Assembly (NCBI GenBank): GCA_016926595.1
Contig: JAFGOG010000061.1
Span: forward strand, 1 to 8,669
Direction: 5' to 3'
Source of the DNA: Anaerolineae bacterium
GTDB taxonomy: Bacteria > Chloroflexota > Anaerolineae > JAAYZQ01
DNA length: 8,669 bases
Each line of letters starts with the position of its first letter. Position 1 is the first letter of the stretch. The notes beneath the pieces were generated by a model. That model saw only the letters and a list, made by a program, of their open reading frames with translations, made no database searches and was not told where the DNA came from. Below, piece by piece: positions 1-5,458 of this stretch. The translations under genes were made by a program, and so were the position numbers.

Positions 1-305
1 AACATGACGATCTCGCGCAGCGCCTCCATGATCCGGCTCAGGTCGACACCCTTGGGGCAGCGGGTGTAGCAGGTCTGGCAGGCAGCGCACAACCAGATCG
101 TCTTGCTCTCGGTCAGGCGGTCGACCAGGCCCAACTGGGCGTAACGGATCACCTGGCTGGGCAGCATGTCCATGGCAAAGGCGACCGGGCAGCCGGCCGC
201 GCACTTGCCGCACTGGTAGCAGGCCATCAGGTCCTGGCCACTGTATTCTTCGATGCGGCGCACCAACTCGCTGTGCACCGACTGCGCCGATAGTCGAACC
301 CTCAT
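1..305 (-). CDS. HdrC-like 4Fe-4S dicluster protein (partial, C-terminus off left edge)
   Basis: The visible 101 residues carry two complete [4Fe-4S] cluster motifs: CYQCGKCAAGCP (Cys 29, 32, 35, 39) and CAACQTCYTRCP (Cys 73, 76, 79, 83). This spacing and the short N-terminal lead fit the HdrC subunit of heterodisulfide-reductase-type complexes, or the related iron-sulfur half of thiol:fumarate and succinate reductases. Such proteins pass electrons between a flavin or quinone partner and an HdrB-like thiol-active subunit in the cytoplasm. The start ATG at 305-303 follows a GGGAG ribosome binding site and lies 10 nt after the fumB stop, so it is the third gene of the fumA-fumB operon. Outside methanogens, HdrC homologues serve several redox complexes, so the physiological partner is unknown. 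The protein runs off the window and a fusion to an HdrB domain cannot be excluded. Confidence 0.85.
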   Translation of the reverse strand, partial: MRVRLSAQSVHSELVRRIEEYSGQDLMACYQCGKCAAGCPVAFAMDMLPSQVIRYAQLGLVDRLTESKTIWLCAACQTCYTRCPKGVDLSRIMEALREIVM

Positions 306-315
306 TCTCTGCTCC

Positions 316-861
316 CTATTCACGGCTGTACTGTTTGACGCCATCTTCGTAGGCGTCGCCGCCATAGATGTCATCGATGACGATGGCCGGAAAGTCCTCA
401 ACTTGCAGGCGGCGCAGCGCCTCAGCGCCCAGGTCGTCGTAGGCGATGACCTCGGCGCTCTTGACGCTCTTGGCGATCAGGGCGCCGGCGCCGCCGATGG
501 CGCCAAAATAGACGGCGTGGTATTTGATCATGGCGTCGCGCACCGGCCCGGCACGGTTGCCCTTGCCGATCATCCCTTTCAGGCCAACCTCCATCAGCCG
601 CGGGGCGTAGGGGTCCATGCGGCCGCTGGTGGTCGGTCCGGCCGAGCCGATCGGCCGGCCGGGGCGGGCCGGCGACGGTCCCATGTAGTAGATGATCTGG
701 CCCTGCGGGTCGAAGGGCAGCGGCTGACCGGCATCCAGGGCCGCCACGAGGCGCTTGTGGGCAGCATCGCGGCCGACGTAGATGACGCCGGTGATGGTCA
801 CTTTGTCGCCGGCGTGGAGCTGGGCGACGGTTTCATCGGTCAAGGGTGTGGTGAGGCGCAT
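316..861 (-). CDS. fumB: class I fumarate hydratase, beta subunit (C-terminal domain protein)
   Basis: This 181-residue protein is the beta subunit of the two-subunit, iron-sulfur class I fumarase, which interconverts fumarate and L-malate. Recognisable features are RDAAHKRL near residues 31-38, the substrate-pocket signature GPTTSGRMDPY at 75-85, MIGKG at 97-101, the glycine-rich GAIGGAGA segment near 120-127, and the C-terminal VEDFPAIVIDDIYGGDAY block. Length matches free-standing beta subunits. Two in-frame ATGs are possible, at 867 and 861. The GGAG at 872-869 is 1 nt from the first but 7 nt from the second, so 861 is chosen. The gene starts 18 nt after the fumA stop. L-tartrate dehydratase beta subunits (TtdB) belong to the same family, so tartrate or another hydroxy-diacid is an alternative substrate. 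The symbol follows the two-subunit fumarase naming used for anaerobes, not E. coli fumB. Confidence 0.9.
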   Translation of the reverse strand: MRLTTPLTDETVAQLHAGDKVTITGVIYVGRDAAHKRLVAALDAGQPLPFDPQGQIIYYMGPSPARPGRPIGSAGPTTSGRMDPYAPRLMEVGLKGMIGKGNRAGPVRDAMIKYHAVYFGAIGGAGALIAKSVKSAEVIAYDDLGAEALRRLQVEDFPAIVIDDIYGGDAYEDGVKQYSRE

Positions 862-879
862 GGGCATGCTCCTTTCGGT

Positions 880-1725
880 TTAGAGGACGGCTTCTTTGTG
901 GCGCGCCGAGTGGCACTGGATATTGACCGCGACCGGCAGGCTGGCGATGTGGGCCGGGACGGTCTCGACGTGGACGGCGAGGGCTGTGGTCAAGCCGCCA
1001 AAACCCTGCGGCCCGATGCCGGTGCGGTTGACCCGCTCCAGGATGTCGGCTTCGAGGGCGGCCACTTCCGGGTCGTCGCTGCGCTGGCCCACCTCGCGCA
1101 GGAGGGACTGTTTGGCCAGCAGCATGGCCTTTTCGGCCGTGCCGCCGATGCCCACGCCGACGATGATCGGCGGGCAGGGGTTGGCGCCGGCGCGGCGGAC
1201 CGAGTCGACGACGAAGCGGATGACCCCTTCGCGGCCATCGGCCGGCTTGAGCATGGCCAACTGGCTCATGTTTTCGCTGCCGCCGCCCTTGGGGGCGACG
1301 ATGATGCGCAGCCTGTCGCCGGGGACGATGGTGGTATGGACGATGGGAGGGGTGTTGTCCCTGGTATTGACCCGGGCGGAGAAGGGTTGGGCGACCGCCG
1401 ATTTGCGCAGGTAGCCGTCCTGGTAGCCCCGGCGGACTCCGGCGGCGATCGCCTCGTTCAGGTCACCGCCGACGATGTGCACTTGCTGGCCCAGCTCGAG
1501 AAAGACGACGGCCAGGCCGCAGTCCTGGCACAACGGCAACTGCCCCTCGCCGGCCACCTTGGCGTTTTCCAGGATCTGGTCGATCACCTCCCGCCCTACG
1601 GGCGAGTTTTCGTGCTCGCGGTAGAAGCGGAGGGCTCGGAGCACGTCCTCACCCAAGAAGTAGTTGCTCTCGATGCACAGACGGGCGACGGTGTCGCCGA
1701 TGTCGTTTACGTGAATGTCTCTCAT
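880..1725 (-). CDS. fumA: class I fumarate hydratase, alpha subunit (4Fe-4S, oxygen-sensitive)
   Basis: This 281-residue protein is the iron-sulfur subunit of two-subunit class I fumarase. The three cysteines expected to hold the [4Fe-4S] cluster are visible: C66 in PLCQDCG, C184 in NPCPPIIVGVGIGGT and C271 in NIQCHSARH. Other family blocks are NTRDNTPP near 120-127, APKGGGSENMS at 144-154 and GIGPQGFGG at 236-244. The unligated fourth iron acts directly in catalysis in this class, which makes it oxygen-labile and suits an anaerobe. The ATG at 1725 is preferred over an upstream in-frame GTG at 1749 because AAGAGG lies 8 nt before it and the family begins near here. It leads an operon with fumB and the hdrC-like gene. 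A structured leader and a candidate sigma-70-type promoter precede it. TtdA-type tartrate dehydratase is the main alternative. Confidence 0.93.
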   Translation of the reverse strand: MRDIHVNDIGDTVARLCIESNYFLGEDVLRALRFYREHENSPVGREVIDQILENAKVAGEGQLPLCQDCGLAVVFLELGQQVHIVGGDLNEAIAAGVRRGYQDGYLRKSAVAQPFSARVNTRDNTPPIVHTTIVPGDRLRIIVAPKGGGSENMSQLAMLKPADGREGVIRFVVDSVRRAGANPCPPIIVGVGIGGTAEKAMLLAKQSLLREVGQRSDDPEVAALEADILERVNRTGIGPQGFGGLTTALAVHVETVPAHIASLPVAVNIQCHSARHKEAVL

Positions 1726-1739
1726 TGGCCTATCCTCTT

Positions 1740-1765
1740 GGGCGACCACACGGGGTCGCCCCTAC
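1740..1765. repeat. REP-like palindrome with CCCCTAC tail, copy 1
   Basis: An 8-bp perfect stem (GGGCGACC at 1740-1747, GGTCGCCC at 1754-1761) closes a 6-nt loop and is followed by CTAC. A related palindrome with the same GGGCG...CGCCCCTAC frame occurs at 2389-2411. On the minus strand it reads GTAGGGGCGACC..., a form I recall as a dispersed intergenic palindrome in Chloroflexota and other phyla. That memory is not verified here. The stem ends at the base next to the fumA ribosome binding site (AAGAGG at 1739-1734), so folding could hinder initiation. Confidence 0.6.
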
Positions 1766-1784
1766 CAGGCTGCGCTAAAGACGA

Positions 1785-1812
1785 AAAGACGGTATGGTGC
1801 AATACCGTCTTT
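1785..1812 (-). terminator. terminator-like hairpin in the fumA leader (candidate attenuator)
   Basis: An 11-bp perfect stem (AAAGACGGTAT paired with ATACCGTCTTT) closes a 6-nt loop. Read on the minus strand, the 3' arm runs into CTTTTCGTCTTTA, a broken U-rich tail. The hairpin lies between the candidate fumA promoter and the fumA start, where a terminator would act on the leader transcript. The stem is AT-richer than usual and the tail is interrupted, so it may be a weak or conditional terminator or only an RNA stability element. On the plus strand the tail is poorer (TTTGATCTC). Confidence 0.45.
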
Positions 1813-1816
1813 GATC

Positions 1817-1852
1817 TCACTGCCTCAAACGGCAGTGTCTTGTCCTTTGCAC
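1817..1852 (-). promoter_or_regulatory. possible 11-codon leader peptide ORF overlapping a hairpin
   Basis: On the minus strand GGAGG (1862-1858) precedes a GTG by 5 nt. The frame reads MQRTRHCRLRQ and stops at TGA (1819-1817). Four of eleven residues are Arg, three of them AGG or AGA codons, which should be uncommon in a GC-rich genome. The second half of the ORF overlaps a 7-bp perfect stem-loop (1818-1824 with 1831-1837, 6-nt loop), so a translating ribosome would melt it. The next structure downstream is the terminator-like hairpin at 1785-1812. I found no strong alternative pairing joining the two stems, so coupling is speculative and the ORF may be chance. Confidence 0.25.
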
Positions 1853-1883
1853 TCAATCCTCCACGTCGAAGCTTGCGCGCCCG

Positions 1884-1912
1884 ATTATACATCTCGGGGC
1901 CGGTTTTGTCCA
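1884..1912 (-). promoter_or_regulatory. candidate sigma-70-type promoter of the fumA-fumB-hdrC operon
   Basis: On the minus strand the -35 is TGGACA (1912-1907) and the -10 is a perfect TATAAT (1889-1884), separated by 17 nt. A start near 1877 would give a leader of about 150 nt before fumA, containing the stem-loops described separately. No other minus-strand match this good was seen between here and fumA. Confidence 0.6.
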
Positions 1913-2135
1913 ATCGGCAGGCGCGGCAGGTAATGGGCGCGTCCAGCATCATATCACGCGCGCCCCAGTCCTGCCAACAATCCCCGGCGGCCAGGGGATG
2001 GCCGCCCCGATGTCAGGGCTGCCGCTCACTGCTCCCGGAGTCCCGCAGGATGGCCTGGTATCTATCCGCAAATTCGCCAAGGTCCGCCGCGGACTGTCGA
2101 TGCTGAGCGGGGGTCTCCTGTGGGGGGATGATCTA

Positions 2136-2162
2136 GCCACGAAGGGCACAAAGACGACGAAG
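2136..2162. repeat. CCACGAAGG/CACAAAG/GACGAAGG short-period intergenic motif
   Basis: Three similar 8- to 9-base units, CCACGAAGG, CACAAAGAC and GACGAAGG, follow one another with a period of about 10. The motif resembles CTTCGTGTC-TTTGTG-CTTCGTGG sequences that I recall recurring between genes in several bacterial phyla. That is recollection only; one instance is present here. It lies in a gene-free region, which is consistent with a dispersed non-coding element. Confidence 0.35.
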
Positions 2163-2388
2163 GTGGGGGAAGCGGGGGTAGTGGAAAAGTGTAGCACAAC
2201 ATTGGCCGGCCGGATAGGGACGCCACCGCGCGGTGTGGGGACGGCGGCCACGGCTGGTGTGGGGGCGGGGCCGATCAGGATGGGGCCCGGGGCGGCTGCT
2301 TTGGCGCCAGGGCCGACGGGCGGACAGGCTTTTGTTGCGGACATGGCTCGCGGCGATGGCGACTCTTTCGAAAATAGACTTACCCGGA

Positions 2389-2411
2389 GGGCGCGAAGAC
2401 CGCGCCCCTAC
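2389..2411. repeat. REP-like palindrome with CCCCTAC tail, copy 2
   Basis: A 7-bp perfect stem (GGGCGCG at 2389-2395, CGCGCCC at 2401-2407) closes a 5-nt loop and is followed by CTAC. It shares the outer GGGCG...CGCCCCTAC frame with the copy at 1740-1765 but differs in inner stem and loop. That pattern, conserved edges with a variable but compensating centre, is what a dispersed palindromic family would show. It lies outside genes. Confidence 0.55.
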
Positions 2412-2518
2412 AGTTTTCGTTCATCGTGGCGCCCGAAAGGGCATGGCAACTCGTTGGGAATAAGGCGCAGATGGTGTGACTATTCAGTTGAGCCTATGAT
2501 AACACAGTTTCGGAGCGG

Positions 2519-2570
2519 GGTCATCAACCTGGAGGTCATTTTGGGTCACCAGTTTGGTCATTTCCGGTCA
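2519..2570 (+). promoter_or_regulatory. array of five GGTCA direct repeats upstream of the DUF885 gene
   Basis: GGTCA occurs at 2519, 2534, 2544, 2556 and 2566, with start-to-start distances of 15, 10, 12 and 10 bases, so most copies lie on nearly the same face of the helix. The array ends about 70 bases before the DUF885 start and lies downstream of a possible -10 (TATGAT at 2495-2500). It could be a cooperative transcription factor site. Alternatively it could be a remnant of an insertion-sequence end with internal repeats, as seen in some IS21-type elements. No transposase is nearby. Confidence 0.4.
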
Positions 2571-2641
2571 CTTGTTTTGTGGCTCTCGCCCGTCTGAACG
2601 CCTGGCGTCCATAGGGGGTTATCTGGATTAGGAGGAACGCT

Positions 2642-4483
2642 ATGCCATATCGCCACACAGCCGTCGCTACGGCAATCATCATTCTGATCCTGGTCAGCGC
2701 TTGCGGCACACCCCCGCCTGCGGTCACGCCTGCGCCGCCAACCGACAGTCCGATAGCCGGGACAACGCCGGCGACGCCCGACATCGCCGCGGATCTGCAG
2801 GGGCTGGACATCGACGCCTTTTTTGAGGCATCGTACAAGAAACTGCTGTTGAGAGACCCCGAAGTGATCACCCAGGTCGGGCTGAACAAGGCCTGGGGGG
2901 TCAGCAACGATCAACTGACCGATATCTCGGACGAGTATATCCGTGAGACCCAGAGGTTGGAAGCGGCAATCCTTGACCTGCTCAGGACCTATGATCGCGC
3001 GACACTCACCCCCGCACAGCAAGTGACTTGTGACGTCTATGAATGGTACCTGGACGATCGGGCACAGGGGTACCCCTTTATGTACGACGACTATCCAGCC
3101 AGCTTTTTGATCACAACCGGGATCAACGAGCAGTTGGTGCAGTTCTTCACGGACATTCACCCTGTGACGAACAAACAGGACGCCCAGGATTATGTCACGC
3201 GTCTCTCTCGGGTGGACACCAAGCTCGATCAGCTCGTCGACGGCCTGCAGCGGCGGGAGAAGGCGGGCGTGGTGATGCCCAGGTTCCTCGTCCCCTGGGT
3301 GCTCGACGGCGTGAGCAAGATCGCCGAAAGCGATGCGCGCTCAACGCCCTTTTACACCGCTTTCAAGGCCAAGGTCGACGCGGCGCCCGGGCTGAGCGCG
3401 GAGGAGAAAGAGGCGCTGCTCCGGGCCGCCGAGGAGGAGATCGACGGTTCGGTCCTGCCGGGGTTCCAGGCACTGGCCCAAGCGCTCGAGCATCAGCAGA
3501 GGATTGCGGCCGACGAGGAGGGGGTCTGGAAGTTCTCGGACGGCGCCGAGTACTATGCCTATACGCTGCGCCACCACACCACCCTCGATCTGACCGCCGA
3601 GGAGATTCACGAGCTTGGCCTGCAGGAGCTGGAGCGCGTCCACGCCGAGATGCGCGCCATCTTTGACGAGCTGGGCTATCCCCAGGGCGCCGATCTGGCG
3701 CAACTGATCGGCCGCGTGGTTCAGGACAGCGGCACCTACTCTGGCGATGATGTCGCCGCGGCGTACGAAGCGCTCATCGCCGTGGCCAGCGAGAAGGTCG
3801 GCGCGGTTTTCGACCTGCGCCCCAAGGCCGAGGTGATCGTCAAGGCCGGGCCGGCCGGCGACTATTACAACCCACCAACCATCGACGGCTCGCGGCCAGG
3901 TATCTTTTACGCCAGGGTGACCGGCTCTAAAGAGAGGTTCGCCATGCCTACCCTGGCCTATCACGAAGCCGTCCCCGGGCATCACTTTCAGATCGCTATT
4001 GCCCAGGAGCTGCCTCTGCCCTCGCTGCGCAAAGGCATGCAGTTTACCGCCCATGCCGAGGGCTGGGCGTTGTACGCCGAGAGGCTTGCCTACGAGCTGG
4101 GCTTTTACGAGGGCGATCCCTATGGCAACATCGGCCGCCTGCAGGCCGAGGCTTTTCGCGCCGCCCGGCTGGTGGTCGACACCGGCATCCACGCCAAGAG
4201 GTGGAGTTATGACCAGGCGGTTGACTTGATGGTGGAAAACACCGGGCTGCCGCGCGGGATGGTCGAAATAGAGGTGGCCCGCTACATTGTCTGGCCGGGG
4301 CAAGCCACGGCCTATGAGATCGGCATGCTCAAGATCTTGGAGGCGCGCCAGAGGGCGATGGACGCGCTGGGCGACAAGTTCGATCTCAAGGAGTTTCACA
4401 ACGTGGTGCTGGGCAATGGGTCCGTGCCGCTCGAGGTTCTGGAGCAGGTGGTGGACGACTGGATCGAGGCGAAACAGGGCTAG
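2642..4483 (+). CDS. DUF885 family lipoprotein, putative zinc metallopeptidase
   Basis: This 613-residue protein is a DUF885 (PF05960) member of usual family length. It begins with a lipoprotein signal peptide: a basic N-terminus, the hydrophobic AIIILILVSA and a lipobox cysteine at residue 21 (LVSAC). A Pro/Thr-rich linker to about residue 40 follows, so the enzyme is probably anchored outside the cytoplasmic membrane. The family metal-site motif HEAVPGHH is at 441-448, and the downstream EGWALYAE supplies a likely third ligand, Glu473. The signature ARYIVWPGQATAY near 544-556 is also typical. This resembles gluzincin peptidases, but substrates of DUF885 proteins are poorly defined; peptide scavenging is an inference. 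AGGAGG (2630-2635) lies 6 nt before the ATG. The gene stands alone on its strand, with a terminator close downstream. Confidence 0.92.
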   Translation: MPYRHTAVATAIIILILVSACGTPPPAVTPAPPTDSPIAGTTPATPDIAADLQGLDIDAFFEASYKKLLLRDPEVITQVGLNKAWGVSNDQLTDISDEYIRETQRLEAAILDLLRTYDRATLTPAQQVTCDVYEWYLDDRAQGYPFMYDDYPASFLITTGINEQLVQFFTDIHPVTNKQDAQDYVTRLSRVDTKLDQLVDGLQRREKAGVVMPRFLVPWVLDGVSKIAESDARSTPFYTAFKAKVDAAPGLSAEEKEALLRAAEEEIDGSVLPGFQALAQALEHQQRIAADEEGVWKFSDGAEYYAYTLRHHTTLDLTAEEIHELGLQELERVHAEMRAIFDELGYPQGADLAQLIGRVVQDSGTYSGDDVAAAYEALIAVASEKVGAVFDLRPKAEVIVKAGPAGDYYNPPTIDGSRPGIFYARVTGSKERFAMPTLAYHEAVPGHHFQIAIAQELPLPSLRKGMQFTAHAEGWALYAERLAYELGFYEGDPYGNIGRLQAEAFRAARLVVDTGIHAKRWSYDQAVDLMVENTGLPRGMVEIEVARYIVWPGQATAYEIGMLKILEARQRAMDALGDKFDLKEFHNVVLGNGSVPLEVLEQVVDDWIEAKQG

Positions 4484-4514
4484 CTCTCCGGCCGGCCGCC
4501 GCCGGAATCACGGG

Positions 4515-4546
4515 AGGCCGGCCCGGCTCACGCCGGGCCGGTTTAT
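4515..4546 (+). terminator. rho-independent terminator after the DUF885 gene
   Basis: A 10-bp perfect GC stem (CCGGCCCGGC at 4518-4527, GCCGGGCCGG at 4532-4541) with a TCAC loop is followed by TTTAT. G-U and A-U pairs can extend it outward to 4515. It begins about 30 bases after the DUF885 stop codon. The U tract is short, but stem strength and position support the call. Confidence 0.7.
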
Positions 4547-4604
4547 GTCGATGGGGCAAATGCGGGTCATTTCGGACTCGGGCGTGGAAGGCCGGCCAAG
4601 CATT

Positions 4605-5381
4605 TCACACCAACACTAATTTGCCATGCCCTTCGAGCCAGTCGAAAAGCTGTTGCAGCGCTGTGTCGAACGGCCCAGGATCACCACAGGACAGGCTCGA
4701 GGTGAAAGCCTGCACGAGACTCAGGCTGAGGGTCTCGATCTCCTGGCGTGTGGTGTGCCGCGCCTCGACGAGGGTCGCCTCTGCCATCGCGCGCGCAAGA
4801 GCGGCCTGTGTAGCTTGGCGATCCGAAGGCGTCGCGGACAGCAATGACGCGACCGGCAGGCTCTCTGGACGGCAACCGCACGACTGGCGAATGACGAGCT
4901 GCGTCGGCACGCGCGTGCGCGTCTCGCCTGTTCGCCTGTCCTCGATCGCGTCGAGGAGGGAGAGCACCGCTTGATACCCCAGCCTGAAGGTTGGGTGCCG
5001 GACGGTGGTGAGCGGCGGCAGGTGCGAGCGCGCCTCGAGAATGTCGTCAAAGCCGATGACCGCCACGTCGTCTGGGATGCACCGTCCTGCTGCGTGGAGC
5101 ACCTCGATGGCGCCCAGGGCCGACAGATCGTTACTCGCCAACAGGGCAGTGAACGGCGCGCCCGAGGAGAGGATCTGCTGCATGGCGGCGCGCCCATCCT
5201 CGCGGCGGTGCTCGCCAAAGGCGATGAGCCGGGCATCCTCTTCTACGCCGGCGCTGCGCAACGCTTCAGCACAAATCCCCTGGGAGAGGGTGTGGGTATA
5301 GCCGTCGATGGCCGTACCCTCATAAACGGACCAGGTTGACAGGAAACCAACGGTTGGACGCACGCTGGTTTTTTGGCGCAT
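4605..5381 (-). pseudogene. remnant LacI/periplasmic-binding-type ligand-binding protein, internally deleted
   Basis: The 258-residue frame opens with the first strand of a LacI-type ligand-binding domain (RPTVGFLSTWSVYEG, residues 8-22) and has no HTH. At about residue 37 (SQGICAEALRSAG) it jumps to what is normally the middle of the fold. It then continues normally with TALLASNDLSALGAIEVL, IPDDVAVIGFDD, LTTVRHPTFRLGYQAV and the end QLVIRQSCGC at 161-170. About 110 residues of the first subdomain, including the usual GHRRIA segment, are absent compared with LacI/PurR domains. A helical tail (about 175-258) resembles the linker that in Chloroflexota proteins leads to a signalling output domain, but it stops early. 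I infer a decayed, shortened copy of a larger sensor. A functional mini-protein is less likely but possible. The start has no clear ribosome binding site. Confidence 0.6.
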
Positions 5382-5396
5382 CAGCTTCTAGGGACG

Positions 5397-5402
5397 ATTA
5401 TA
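5397..5402 (-). promoter_or_regulatory. candidate -10 element (TATAAT) of the LacI-like remnant
   Basis: A perfect TATAAT lies on the minus strand 15 nt before the ATG at 5381, so a transcript would have a leader of only about 10 nt. No convincing -35 is visible at 16-18 nt spacing (CCGGGC at the 17-nt position). Such short leaders would agree with the apparently leaderless regulator gene at 8405. Confidence 0.35.
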
Positions 5403-5418
5403 CCCCACTGCTGTGTCT

Positions 5419-5454
5419 CGCCCGGTCCGAGGAGGGCCTGGGCGGGGTTTTTTT
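5419..5454 (+). terminator. strong rho-independent terminator, plus-strand orientation
   Basis: CGCCCGGTCC (5419-5428) pairs with GGGCC-T-GGGCG (5434-5444, one bulged T and one G-U pair) around a GAGGA loop. GGG and seven consecutive T (5448-5454) follow. The U tract works only for plus-strand transcripts. Both neighbouring genes are on the minus strand, so it would stop antisense transcripts before they enter the kinase gene. It is not a proper terminator for the kinase, whose stop codon lies 4 bases beyond the T run. Confidence 0.65.
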
Positions 5455-5458
5455 GCTA

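Larger units (their letters stand above)
1913..2641. other. long intergenic region without a convincing gene
   Basis: This stretch separates the divergent fumA operon and DUF885 gene. Open frames exist on both strands, but their translations are low-complexity, rich in Gly, Pro, Arg and Ala, lack ribosome binding sites and match no family I recognise. It holds a GGCGGCC/GGCCGCC stem-loop at 1986-2006 (7 bp, 7-nt loop), a CACGAAGG-type motif near 2136-2162, a second REP-like palindrome at 2389-2411, a small GCCC-GAAA-GGGC hairpin at 2431-2442, a TATGAT at 2495-2500 that could be a -10 without a clear -35, and the GGTCA array at 2519-2570. A decayed gene cannot be excluded. No tRNA or rRNA was recognised. 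Confidence 0.6.

Noticed and set aside
1722..1952. 76-codon minus-strand frame with an early CRAC cysteine pair
   Set aside because: It overlaps the fumA promoter, the leader hairpins and the REP-like palindrome, and it has no clear ribosome binding site. The start looks slightly coding-like in codon use, so a short remnant is conceivable, but I cannot support a gene.
1935..1965. GGGCGCG ... CGCGCCC inverted repeat upstream of the fumA promoter
   Set aside because: The 7-bp arms are separated by 17 nt and made only of G and C; easily chance in this composition, so not listed as an operator.
253..2106. 617-codon open frame on the plus strand
   Set aside because: It lies antisense to hdrC, fumB and fumA, all recognised families with ribosome binding sites. 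Long antisense frames are expected in GC-rich coding DNA, and its translation matches nothing I know.
1949..2344. 131-codon minus-strand frame in the long intergenic region
   Set aside because: The translation is Pro/Ala/Gly-rich low complexity. Part of it is the CACGAAGG motif read in frame, and there is no ribosome binding site.
2519..2570. CRISPR array or replication iterons
   Set aside because: The repeat unit is only 5 bases with no spacer-like sequence, and no Cas, Rep or DnaA-box context is present.
1998..2597. 199-codon plus-strand frame in the long intergenic region
   Set aside because: It is low complexity, runs through a REP-like palindrome and the GGTCA array, and has no recognisable domain or ribosome binding site.
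3341..4399. 352-codon minus-strand frame within the DUF885 gene
   Set aside because: It is antisense to a well-supported gene with the HEAVPGHH signature; a compositional shadow.
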